Assembly: GCA_018825725.1 (NCBI GenBank)
Contig: JAHKBC010000362.1
Location: 1 to 6,594 of the forward strand
Direction of reading: 5' to 3'
Length of the DNA stretch: 6,594 nt
Origin: Candidatus Omnitrophota bacterium
GTDB lineage: Bacteria; Omnitrophota; Gorgyraeia; Gygaellales; Profunditerraquicolaceae
Position 1 is the stretch's first letter. Every line of letters starts with the position of its first letter. A program made the translations under genes and the position numbers. Under the pieces are notes generated by a model. The model saw nothing but the letters and a program-made list of their open reading frames with translations. It made no database searches and was not told the origin of the DNA. Of this stretch, positions 1 through 6,594 are shown piece by piece.

Positions 1-1
1 G

Positions 2-613
<612 letters not shown>

Positions 614-618
614 TTTTA

Positions 619-624
619 GAGAGG
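619..624 (+). promoter_or_regulatory. Ribosome binding site for the radical SAM gene (supports a TTG start)
   Basis: GAGAGG lies 4 bases upstream of the TTG at 629-631, in the short gap after the epimerase stop. No ATG or GTG is available nearby in this frame, and the protein matches its family from residue 5 (DILLVNP) onward, so TTG is the best start. Confidence 0.6.
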
Positions 625-628
625 CGAT

Positions 629-2116
629 TTGCATAGCGTAGACATTCTTCTGGTCAATCCGGCTAATAGCGGGAAAGTTTACGGCAGTTTAAGGGAAGGG
701 CTTTCCGCGGTCGAACCGCCTTTATGGTCGGCCCTAATTGCCGGATATCTCCGTAAAAGGGGTTTTTCCGTCAGTGTTGTTGACGCTGAGGCTGAGGGAT
801 GGGATGACATCCGGACGGCGGAAGAAATTATTCTTTGCAGGCCTCTCCTTGCGTGTCTCAGCGCCGTCGGGGCTAACCCTTCTGCGTCATCAACTCCTAA
901 AATGCCTTCGATCAGTTCTATTCTGAGAATACTGAAAGAGAGGTCGCCTGATATAAAGACCGCGCTATTCGGGATCCATCCTTCCGCAGTCCCAAAAGTC
1001 ACACTTGAGAATGAGCGCATTGATTTTCTTTGCAGGGGAGAGGCGTTTTATACGCTTGAGAAACTTTTGAGCATATTGGTCTCAGGCAGAAATAAGAAGG
1101 ATATTGACATTAGGGGGCTGTGGTATAAATCTGACGGCAGGATCGTTGAAAACGGTTGGGGGGAACTCGTTCGGGATCTGGATGAGCTTCCTTTCGCCGC
1201 ATGGGATCTTTTGCCTATGCCGAAGTACAGGGCGCATAATTGGCACTGTTTCGGCCGCCTTGATAAGAGGCAGCCGTATGGTGTTATCTATACAAGTTTA
1301 GGGTGCCCCTTTAACTGTTCATACTGCAATGTCAACGCTTTATACGACGGAAATCCGGGGATCCGTTATCGTTCTTTAATAGGGGTGGCTGATGAAATAG
1401 GCGCGCTTCGTGATGAATACGGCATTCAAAATCTAAAGATACTGGACGAGTTGTTTGTGATGAAAGAGGAAAGGGTTTTGGAATTCTGCGATCTGATGAT
1501 TAAGAGGGGATACGATCTTAATATGTGGGCCTACGCGAGGATTGATACGGTGAATGAAAGGGTTCTTGAACGGATGAAGGAAGCTGGAATAAATTGGCTG
1601 TCCTATGGTATCGAATCCGGAAGCAGGAAGGTGCGTGAAAATGTGACCAAGAGGGGCTTTGGCCGCGCGGCGATCGAAAGAGCGATTAGTATAACCCACG
1701 CCGCGGGTATTAGCGTCATAGGCAATTTCATGTTCGGCCTTCCTGAAGATGATATGGAGACGATGGGACGCACCCTGGAGACGGCGAAATCGCTTGATCT
1801 TGAATACGCCAACTTCTATTCAACCATGGCGTATCCCGGATCAAAATTATATGATGAGGAAATAAAGAAGGGGACACGGTTATCTACGAACTGGCTTGCG
1901 TATTCGCAATTAGGGGAAGATACCGAACCTATGGGGACGAAAAAGCTTTCCCCGAAACAGATAGTCGGTTTCAGGGATAAGGCTTTCAGGGATTTTTTCG
2001 AAGACCCCGCGTATCTGGCCGGCATCAAAAAAAAATTCGGAGAAAATGAAGTGGGCCATATCAGGAAAATGCTTGAGCACGATATAAAAAGAGCGCCGCT
2101 CGGGTGTTCTTCCTGA
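629..2116 (+). CDS. B12-binding-domain radical SAM protein
   Basis: This 495-residue protein has an N-terminal Rossmann-like cobalamin-binding-type domain (about residues 4-150). Family signatures seen there are EPPLWSALIAGYLRKRG (29-45), GANPSASSTPKM (81-92), FGIHPSAVP (114-122) and DFLCRGE (132-138). The radical SAM core follows (about 215-430): CPFNCSYC gives the CxxxCxxC [4Fe-4S] ligands C226, C230 and C233, then YGIESGS (326-332) and FMFGLPEDD (367-375). A C-terminal helical tail ends around KFGENEVGHIRKML. The canonical B12 DxHxxG motif is not obvious, as in many class B members. Such proteins cleave SAM to a 5'-deoxyadenosyl radical. Characterised relatives include methylases and ring-forming enzymes (BchE, HpnP/HpnR types), but many occur uncharacterised in polysaccharide clusters. 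Its place between an epimerase and a sugar kinase suggests a sugar or glycan substrate (inference). Translation starts at TTG. Confidence 0.9.
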   Translation: MHSVDILLVNPANSGKVYGSLREGLSAVEPPLWSALIAGYLRKRGFSVSVVDAEAEGWDDIRTAEEIILCRPLLACLSAVGANPSASSTPKMPSISSILRILKERSPDIKTALFGIHPSAVPKVTLENERIDFLCRGEAFYTLEKLLSILVSGRNKKDIDIRGLWYKSDGRIVENGWGELVRDLDELPFAAWDLLPMPKYRAHNWHCFGRLDKRQPYGVIYTSLGCPFNCSYCNVNALYDGNPGIRYRSLIGVADEIGALRDEYGIQNLKILDELFVMKEERVLEFCDLMIKRGYDLNMWAYARIDTVNERVLERMKEAGINWLSYGIESGSRKVRENVTKRGFGRAAIERAISITHAAGISVIGNFMFGLPEDDMETMGRTLETAKSLDLEYANFYSTMAYPGSKLYDEEIKKGTRLSTNWLAYSQLGEDTEPMGTKKLSPKQIVGFRDKAFRDFFEDPAYLAGIKKKFGENEVGHIRKMLEHDIKRAPLGCSS

Positions 2117-2123
2117 ATACATT

Positions 2124-2129
2124 AGGAGG
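2124..2129 (+). promoter_or_regulatory. Strong Shine-Dalgarno site for the GHMP kinase gene
   Basis: A perfect AGGAGG sits 5 bases before the ATG at 2135, in the 18-base gap after the radical SAM stop. It fixes the kinase start and is the strongest ribosome binding site in the window. Confidence 0.85.
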
Positions 2130-2134
2130 AATAG

Positions 2135-3166
2135 ATGATAATCTCAAGAACACCGTTCAGAATATCGTTTTTTGGAGGCGGGACCGATTATCCCGTCTGG
2201 TATGATGACCATCCCGGGGCCGTGCTCTCTGTCACTATCAACAAATACTGTTACATAACATGCAGGTACCTTCCGCCTTTTTTTGATCATAAACACAGAA
2301 TTATCTATTCCAGATCCGAACTTGTGAGAGACATAAAGGAAATTAAGCATCCCGCTGTCAGGGGGTGCCTTGAGTTTTTAGGTGTCACAGACGGAATTGA
2401 GATCCACCATGACGGTGACCTTCCGGCCAGGACCGGTATCGGCTCCAGCTCCGCGTTCACAGTCGGCCTTCTCAACTCTCTTTACGCGCTTAAGGGGAAG
2501 ATGGTATCGAAACGGCAGCTGGCGAGGGATGCCATCCACGTTGAGCAAAACATTTTAAGGGAGAGCGTTGGGTCGCAGGACCAGATAGCCTCCTCTTTCG
2601 GGGGGTTTAATCTGATCGAGTTCGGAGGAGGCCGCCACTTTGAGGTATACCCCCTGACCGTGCATACGGATCGCCTGCGAACCCTAAAAGATCATCTGAT
2701 GCTCTTTTTTACGGGATTTTCCAGAAACGCCTCCAGGATAGCATCCGAGCAGATCAGAAAAACCCATGAAAAAACCAGGGAACTGACGGAAATGCATGGT
2801 ATGGTTAAGGATGCTATGAGCATAATCAGCTCAAATGCAAGCCTTTTAAATTTCGGTAAACTCTTACATGAGGCCTGGCGGATCAAGAGGACGATCACGG
2901 GGAGGATATCGACAGAGATCATAGATTCCATCTATAAAGCGGCAAGATCGGCCGGCGCAACCGGAGGCAAGCTTCTCGGCGCCGGGGGAGGGGGATTTAT
3001 GCTTTTTTTTGTGCCCCCTGCAAAACAGTCCCGGGTAAGAAGCCGCCTTAAGCGTTTATTGCATGTGCCGTTTTCGTTTGATAATTCAGGAAGTCAGATC
3101 ATTTTTTATACGCCCGATAATCCGTACGGGCGTAAAATACTGAAAAACATCGGGGGCTCGCGATGA
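2135..3166 (+). CDS. GHMP-family sugar kinase, HddA-like (D-glycero-D-manno-heptose 7-phosphate kinase type)
   Basis: This 343-residue protein has a normal full length for the HddA-like branch of the GHMP kinases. Motif 1 is seen as RTPFRISFFGGGTDYP (residues 5-20). The ATP-binding loop is PARTGIGSSSAFTVG (97-111), preceded by HHDGDLP. GSQDQIASSFGG (146-157) supplies the likely catalytic Asp (D149). C-terminal motif 3 is GATGGKLLGAGGGGFML (274-290). Characterised HddA phosphorylates D-glycero-D-manno-heptose 7-phosphate at C-1, ahead of GDP-heptose formation; other relatives act on different sugars. No GmhA, GmhB or HddC partner is visible here, so the heptose substrate is a family-level guess. 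The ATG follows a perfect Shine-Dalgarno site. The 3' end overlaps the next gene by 4 bases (ATGA), implying translational coupling and matched expression. Confidence 0.88.
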   Translation: MIISRTPFRISFFGGGTDYPVWYDDHPGAVLSVTINKYCYITCRYLPPFFDHKHRIIYSRSELVRDIKEIKHPAVRGCLEFLGVTDGIEIHHDGDLPARTGIGSSSAFTVGLLNSLYALKGKMVSKRQLARDAIHVEQNILRESVGSQDQIASSFGGFNLIEFGGGRHFEVYPLTVHTDRLRTLKDHLMLFFTGFSRNASRIASEQIRKTHEKTRELTEMHGMVKDAMSIISSNASLLNFGKLLHEAWRIKRTITGRISTEIIDSIYKAARSAGATGGKLLGAGGGGFMLFFVPPAKQSRVRSRLKRLLHVPFSFDNSGSQIIFYTPDNPYGRKILKNIGGSR

Positions 3167-4353
3167 AGGTGCCGTTCGGATGTATACAGGTTACTAAGGG
3201 GTCCGTATCACGGGTCAAGGGGGCCTTAAAGACCGGCCGTCTGACCGGAGGAAAGAATGTCAGGGAATTAGAGCAAAAGTTTTCACGTATATTTAACATA
3301 AAACACGCGGTCGCGGTGAGTTCCGGAGGGGACGCTCTCACATCGGCCCTATCGGTGCTCTATGATTTTGGCGCCAAGCGCGGCGACGAAATTATTGTGC
3401 CTGCCCTCTCTTTCGTGGCTACGGGCAACTCAGTTCTTAACGCGGGATTTACTCCTGTATTTGTTGACATACAACTGCATTCATTAAATATAAATCCGTC
3501 GGGGATTGAAACAGTTATCACACCGAGGACCAGGGCAATTGTGCCCGTTCACCTCATGGGTAAACCGGCGGATATGGATACGATAATCGCGATAGCGAAA
3601 AAACATAAACTCAAGGTAATAGAAGACGCCGCTGAAGCCTATGGAACAATTTACAAAGGGCATGCGGCAGGAACCATGGGGGATATGGGGTGCTTTAGCC
3701 TTTACGCGGCCCATCTTATCACGGCAATAGAGGGCGGCATGGTAATCTCGGATAATATGAGGATGGCCGAAATATTGCGCTCTCTCAGGGCCCATGGACG
3801 GGCCTGTAAATGCGAGGAATGCGTCATTAACACGCGCGAGAACGCGCTTTGCGCGAAAAGGTTTAACGGCAGAACGGATAACAGATTTATATTCGAAAGG
3901 ATAGGTTATTCCTGTAAAATGAATGAACTGGAGGCCGCTTTCGCCCTTGGCCAAATCGCGGGGTATAACCGCATTCTTAAAAAGCGGAGGGCAAACCTCC
4001 TTTATGCCATGAAACTCTTTGAACGGTTCCGTCCTGATCTTATTACGGTGACAGAAGGGCCCGATGAGACGATCGGCCCGCATGCCTTTCCCGTTGTCCT
4101 GGGGGCCGGCTCGAAAATTAACCGTGACGACATGGTCGGCTTTCTGATCTCGAGGGGAATAGATTCCCGCAGCCTGTTCGCATCCATGCCGACTCAATGC
4201 AGGGGTTTTTCATTCCTGGGCTATCGGCAGGGAGACTTTCCTGTAGCCGAATTCGTGGGCAACAACGGTTTCCATATAGGCATGCATCAGGAATTAGGCA
4301 GGCGCCATATCGAATATTTTGTAAACACCGTCAGTGAATATCTGAAAAGATGA
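3163..4353 (+). CDS. DegT/DnrJ/EryC1/StrS-fold PLP/PMP enzyme with His in place of the catalytic Lys; probable sugar 3-dehydratase (E1/RfbH/ColD-like)
   Basis: This 396-residue protein spans the whole DegT/DnrJ/EryC1/StrS fold: GRLTGGKNVRELE (25-37), SSGGDAL (53-59), the cofactor-ring Asp in VIEDAAEAYG (152-161) and KMNELEAAFALGQI (252-265). The Lys that normally forms the PLP Schiff base is replaced by H184 in FSLYAAHLITAIEGG (178-192); its codon at 3712-3714 is CAT. Established members with His here are E1/RfbH (SFYPAHHITMGEGG-type segment) and ColD. These are PMP-dependent dehydratases that remove a sugar 3-OH rather than aminate it. C215, C217, C220 and C230, within GRACKCEEC and the following stretch to KRF, sit where E1 proteins have [2Fe-2S] ligands. 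The upstream E1 ligand in the ED..C position is Ala here (A157), though C177 is nearby. The gene starts in an ATGA overlap with the kinase and ends in another with the glycosyltransferase. A 3-deoxysugar product is inferred; an aminotransferase role is unlikely. Confidence 0.85.
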   Translation: MKVPFGCIQVTKGSVSRVKGALKTGRLTGGKNVRELEQKFSRIFNIKHAVAVSSGGDALTSALSVLYDFGAKRGDEIIVPALSFVATGNSVLNAGFTPVFVDIQLHSLNINPSGIETVITPRTRAIVPVHLMGKPADMDTIIAIAKKHKLKVIEDAAEAYGTIYKGHAAGTMGDMGCFSLYAAHLITAIEGGMVISDNMRMAEILRSLRAHGRACKCEECVINTRENALCAKRFNGRTDNRFIFERIGYSCKMNELEAAFALGQIAGYNRILKKRRANLLYAMKLFERFRPDLITVTEGPDETIGPHAFPVVLGAGSKINRDDMVGFLISRGIDSRSLFASMPTQCRGFSFLGYRQGDFPVAEFVGNNGFHIGMHQELGRRHIEYFVNTVSEYLKR

Positions 4354-6185
4354 ACAAGGACCTTAAAATCGCGATCCTTATATTTTTGGCCGCGCTGGCG
4401 GTGAGGGTTGCGTATATTGAGCAGAGCAAGTCTTCGCCGCTTTTTTATTACCCTATAGTGGACTCCGGGGCATATGAGAATGCCGCGGCCAGGGCCGCCA
4501 AAGAACCGTTAACCTTGAAGGCCTTTACGGAATTTCATAAAGTTCCGTCATATAGATTGTTCGTTACGGCAATATACAAGTGTTTCGGCCGGAATATATA
4601 CGCTGTGAGATTTGCGCAGGCAGTCCTGGGCGCTTTTGACTGCAGTATTATTTTTCTTCTGGGGGCGGGGATTTTTAAAAGAAAAGCCGGCCTTCTCGCG
4701 GGGATTATCGCCGTTTTTTACTGGCCCCTCATCGCGTTCTCGTGCAAGATCCTGCCTGTCAACCTCGCGGTTTTCTTTAGTCTGCTTGCGATTTACGTTC
4801 TGCATAAGTTCACGATAAATCCGAGGTCCGTTATCCTCTGTTTTTTATGCGGCGTTTTTCTGTCGCTGGCATATCTGTCACGCGGGAATGTGATCCTTCT
4901 TTTTCCTGCATTTATATTTGTAATTATTTTTGGCGTTGAGAAACAGGGGCATCCCGCAAAACATGCTTGGCCGATCATTTGGTTTTTGCTCGGCGCTGTT
5001 ATTATACTTGGCCCGAGCGTAAGCCGGGAATTCGGTCAGACAGGCGAGCTTAGTCTGGTTCACAAAAATTTCGGCCTCGCGTCCTTTATCGGTATGGATC
5101 TTAAGCACCTGGACGAGTTTAGACCCGGATCGGAAGATCGGATAAATACAAGACTTAAGGAAGAGGGGGCGCACACGCCGGCCGAACGAAACCGGTATTG
5201 GATCAGACAATCGCGGCTTTATCTCGCCCGCGAGACAAGTCAGGTTATGCGGACTTATGCCTTAAAAGCATATCTTCTTTTAAACGCATATGAATTCAGC
5301 CCCGAAGAGAATATTAACGCGTTCAAAACGAATATGCCTTTTTTAAGACTGCCGTTAATAGGTTTTGGATGCATCGCCGCTTTCTCGATCCTTGGTCTTT
5401 TGCTCTCAGGACGCGAGGCAGGCCGAAGGGCCTTAGTCATTGACGTATTTTTTGTCGTCTACTTTGTTTCGCTCCTGCCTTTTTTACCATTGTCAAGATT
5501 CAGGCTTCCTCTGGCTCCCGCAGCCATCATCCTGTCGTCGTTTTTTATCGTGCGTTTTTTTGAGCGGGTAAAAAACCGGCAGTGGGGGGATGTGGCGGTT
5601 GCGGCCGCTTTATCGTCGGGATTTATTTTTTTTACGTGCACGAATCCTTTAAAGGTCACCCTGGAGGGATATTCCCGTTTCGAATATTACAGGGGGTTGG
5701 TCCTGCTTCAAAAAGGTGATCCGGCAGGAGCGGTCAGTGACCTTCGCCGCGCGCTTTCGCTCCACCCGAATGATGATGAAATAGCGGAAAGCTTAGGCGA
5801 CGCATGCTATAAAGCAGGAGAATATCGGGAAGCCGTTATTTCGTACATTAGGGCATCAGCCATTGGAAAGCGTGAAGATACGGCCTTGATCGAGAAGACC
5901 GGTATCGCGCTCGCGGAAAGCGGCGATATCAACGAAGCGAAGCTTATGTTCAACCGCGTAATTCGCCTGACCGGCGATACAAGCCGGAGTGCCCACATAA
6001 ATCTCGGAAATTGCTTCTTCCTTGACGGAGATTATGTCCGTGCCGAGGATGAATACAGGATAGCTGTGGCTATTGATCCGCAAAATCCGCAGGCCCTTTA
6101 CAGGCTGGCCTCATTCTATAAAGATCTGGGCCGGCCCGAATACGATGAGATTATGCAAAGATTCAACGCTGTTAGTAAAAAATAA
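4350..6185 (+). CDS. GT-C (GT39/PMT_2-like) membrane glycosyltransferase with C-terminal TPR array
   Basis: In this 611-residue protein the N-terminal two thirds is polytopic. Hydrophobic segments lie near residues 5-23, 92-108, 113-132, 134-152, 160-177, 178-194, 206-222, 332-352, 362-380, 387-402 and 413-430. The first external loop carries IVDSGAYE, with D38 in the position of the catalytic Asp of GT-C enzymes. NIYAVRFAQAVLG (82-94) and the SRFRLPLAP segment (382-390) fit prokaryotic PMT_2/ArnT-like proteins, which transfer sugars from polyprenyl-phosphate donors at the outer face of the inner membrane. Residues 446 to about 600 form about four TPR helix pairs (446-475, 478-510, 512-544, 547-580) plus a partial fifth, for protein contacts. 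The start overlaps the preceding stop by 4 bases and no strong Shine-Dalgarno site is seen, so coupling is likely. Acceptor and sugar are unknown. It probably uses the sugar made by the upstream genes (inference). Confidence 0.85.
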   Translation: MNKDLKIAILIFLAALAVRVAYIEQSKSSPLFYYPIVDSGAYENAAARAAKEPLTLKAFTEFHKVPSYRLFVTAIYKCFGRNIYAVRFAQAVLGAFDCSIIFLLGAGIFKRKAGLLAGIIAVFYWPLIAFSCKILPVNLAVFFSLLAIYVLHKFTINPRSVILCFLCGVFLSLAYLSRGNVILLFPAFIFVIIFGVEKQGHPAKHAWPIIWFLLGAVIILGPSVSREFGQTGELSLVHKNFGLASFIGMDLKHLDEFRPGSEDRINTRLKEEGAHTPAERNRYWIRQSRLYLARETSQVMRTYALKAYLLLNAYEFSPEENINAFKTNMPFLRLPLIGFGCIAAFSILGLLLSGREAGRRALVIDVFFVVYFVSLLPFLPLSRFRLPLAPAAIILSSFFIVRFFERVKNRQWGDVAVAAALSSGFIFFTCTNPLKVTLEGYSRFEYYRGLVLLQKGDPAGAVSDLRRALSLHPNDDEIAESLGDACYKAGEYREAVISYIRASAIGKREDTALIEKTGIALAESGDINEAKLMFNRVIRLTGDTSRSAHINLGNCFFLDGDYVRAEDEYRIAVAIDPQNPQALYRLASFYKDLGRPEYDEIMQRFNAVSKK

Positions 6186-6230
6186 GGCATCCGATAAAGA
6201 ACGACAGAAAGGGCTTGCATTACTTATATA

Positions 6231-6259
6231 TTGACAAGTATATGGACGTATGGTATCTT
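6231..6259 (+). promoter_or_regulatory. Predicted sigma70-type promoter for pilM
   Basis: TTGACA (6231-6236, perfect -35) is followed by exactly 17 bases and then TATCTT (6254-6259, 4 of 6 match to the -10). A TGG immediately precedes it, making an extended -10. The expected start of transcription is an A near 6265-6267, only about 10 bases before the pilM ATG. The preceding stretch 6186-6230 shows no convincing terminator hairpin or T-run, so read-through from the sugar operon remains possible. Confidence 0.7.
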
Positions 6260-6276
6260 AATACAAATTATATATT

Positions 6277-6594
6277 ATGTTTAGAAAAGCAAAGAATCGT
6301 AAACGGACCGTTGCTGCCGTTGACGTCGGAAGTCATGCGGTCAAAATCCTCGAAGCGGCAGCCGACCAAGGTGAATACACCATAACCAAATTCGCCGTAA
6401 AAGAACTCCCTCCTGATAAGTCTCCGGAATCTTTACAGGAAGCTATTAAAAACGCGCTTGATGAGGTATCCCTGGACGCCAAGGATATAAGGATCTCACT
6501 TTCAGGCCCGCACGCTATCGTGAGATTCATTACGACTCCCGAAATGACCAAAGAGGAGTTAGCCGCCTCTCTCCACTATGAAGCCGATAAATAC
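6277..6594 (+). CDS. pilM: PilM, type IV pilus inner-membrane platform protein (C-terminus outside window)
   Basis: The frame runs from the ATG at 6277 to the window edge with no stop: 106 residues of a protein usually about 350 long. AAVDVGSHAVKILEAA (residues 13-28) is the phosphate-1 loop of the actin-like ATPase fold, matching the GLDIGSSSIKVVEL-type segment of PilM. It is followed by DIRISLSGPHAIVRFITTPEMTKEEL and LHYEADKY, the conserved PilM region that leads to the EAxxY motif. PilM is a cytoplasmic ATP-binding protein that binds the N-terminus of PilN and links the PilN/PilO/PilP alignment complex to the pilus motor. PilN, PilO and similar genes are expected next. No Shine-Dalgarno site precedes the ATG: the upstream bases are AT-rich (taatacaaattatatatt), and a promoter lies only about 10 bases further up. 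A basic N-terminal extension (RKAKNRKR) is visible. Confidence 0.88.
   Translation, partial: MFRKAKNRKRTVAAVDVGSHAVKILEAAADQGEYTITKFAVKELPPDKSPESLQEAIKNALDEVSLDAKDIRISLSGPHAIVRFITTPEMTKEELAASLHYEADKY

Noticed and set aside
3484..4197. Long open frame on the minus strand (about 237 codons) opposite the DegT-fold gene.
   Set aside because: It is wholly antisense to a gene with clear family motifs, has no recognisable domain, and its composition looks like a shadow of the + strand codons.
3163..4353. Reading the His-for-Lys change as evidence of a pseudogene.
   Set aside because: The frame is complete, the other motifs are kept, it is coupled to both neighbours, and functional His-type relatives (E1, ColD) are known.
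6186..6230. Rho-independent terminator after the glycosyltransferase gene.
   Set aside because: No GC-rich stem followed by a T-run is present; only weak chance pairings are seen.
6222..6240. Short inverted repeat TACTT/AAGTA around the -35 box as an operator.
   Set aside because: Five-base arms in AT-rich DNA are expected by chance and the repeat does not extend.

Overview
The window is a tightly packed, single-direction (+) run of six genes. Both outer genes are cut by the window edges. It looks bacterial: mid-GC, with Shine-Dalgarno sites, 4-base stop/start overlaps and a sigma70-type promoter. Gene content (B12-type radical SAM protein, HddA-like GHMP kinase, DegT-fold enzyme, GT-C/TPR membrane protein, then pilM) suggests an anaerobic or environmental Gram-negative-type lineage. 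Candidatus Omnitrophota or a deltaproteobacterial-type genome would fit, but this is inference from style, not from a marker gene.

Positions 2-6185 form one apparent operon for surface-sugar biosynthesis and transfer. It holds: the C-terminal two thirds of a sugar-nucleotide epimerase/dehydratase of the extended SDR family (2-613); a B12-binding-domain radical SAM protein with a TTG start (629-2116); a GHMP sugar kinase resembling D-glycero-D-manno-heptose 7-phosphate kinase (2135-3166); a DegT/DnrJ/EryC1/StrS-fold PLP/PMP enzyme (3163-4353); and a polytopic GT39-like glycosyltransferase with a C-terminal TPR array (4350-6185). Intergenic gaps are 15 and 18 bases, then two ATGA overlaps, so the last three genes are probably translationally coupled.

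The most interesting item is the DegT-fold enzyme. Its expected catalytic lysine is a histidine (H184, in a YAAHLIT context), and it has a cysteine cluster (C215, C217, C220, C230) where the [2Fe-2S] E1/RfbH-type 3-dehydrases carry theirs. It is therefore more likely a PMP-dependent sugar C-3 dehydratase, or a divergent relative, than a sugar aminotransferase. Next to a B12 radical SAM enzyme, a kinase and an epimerase, it suggests a pathway to an unusual deoxy and perhaps C-alkylated sugar.

After a 91-base gap with no visible terminator, a well-formed promoter (TTGACA, 17-base spacer, TG-extended TATCTT) begins a new unit: pilM, a type IV pilus inner-membrane platform protein (6277 to the window end). 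Its predicted leader is only about 10 bases and has no Shine-Dalgarno site.
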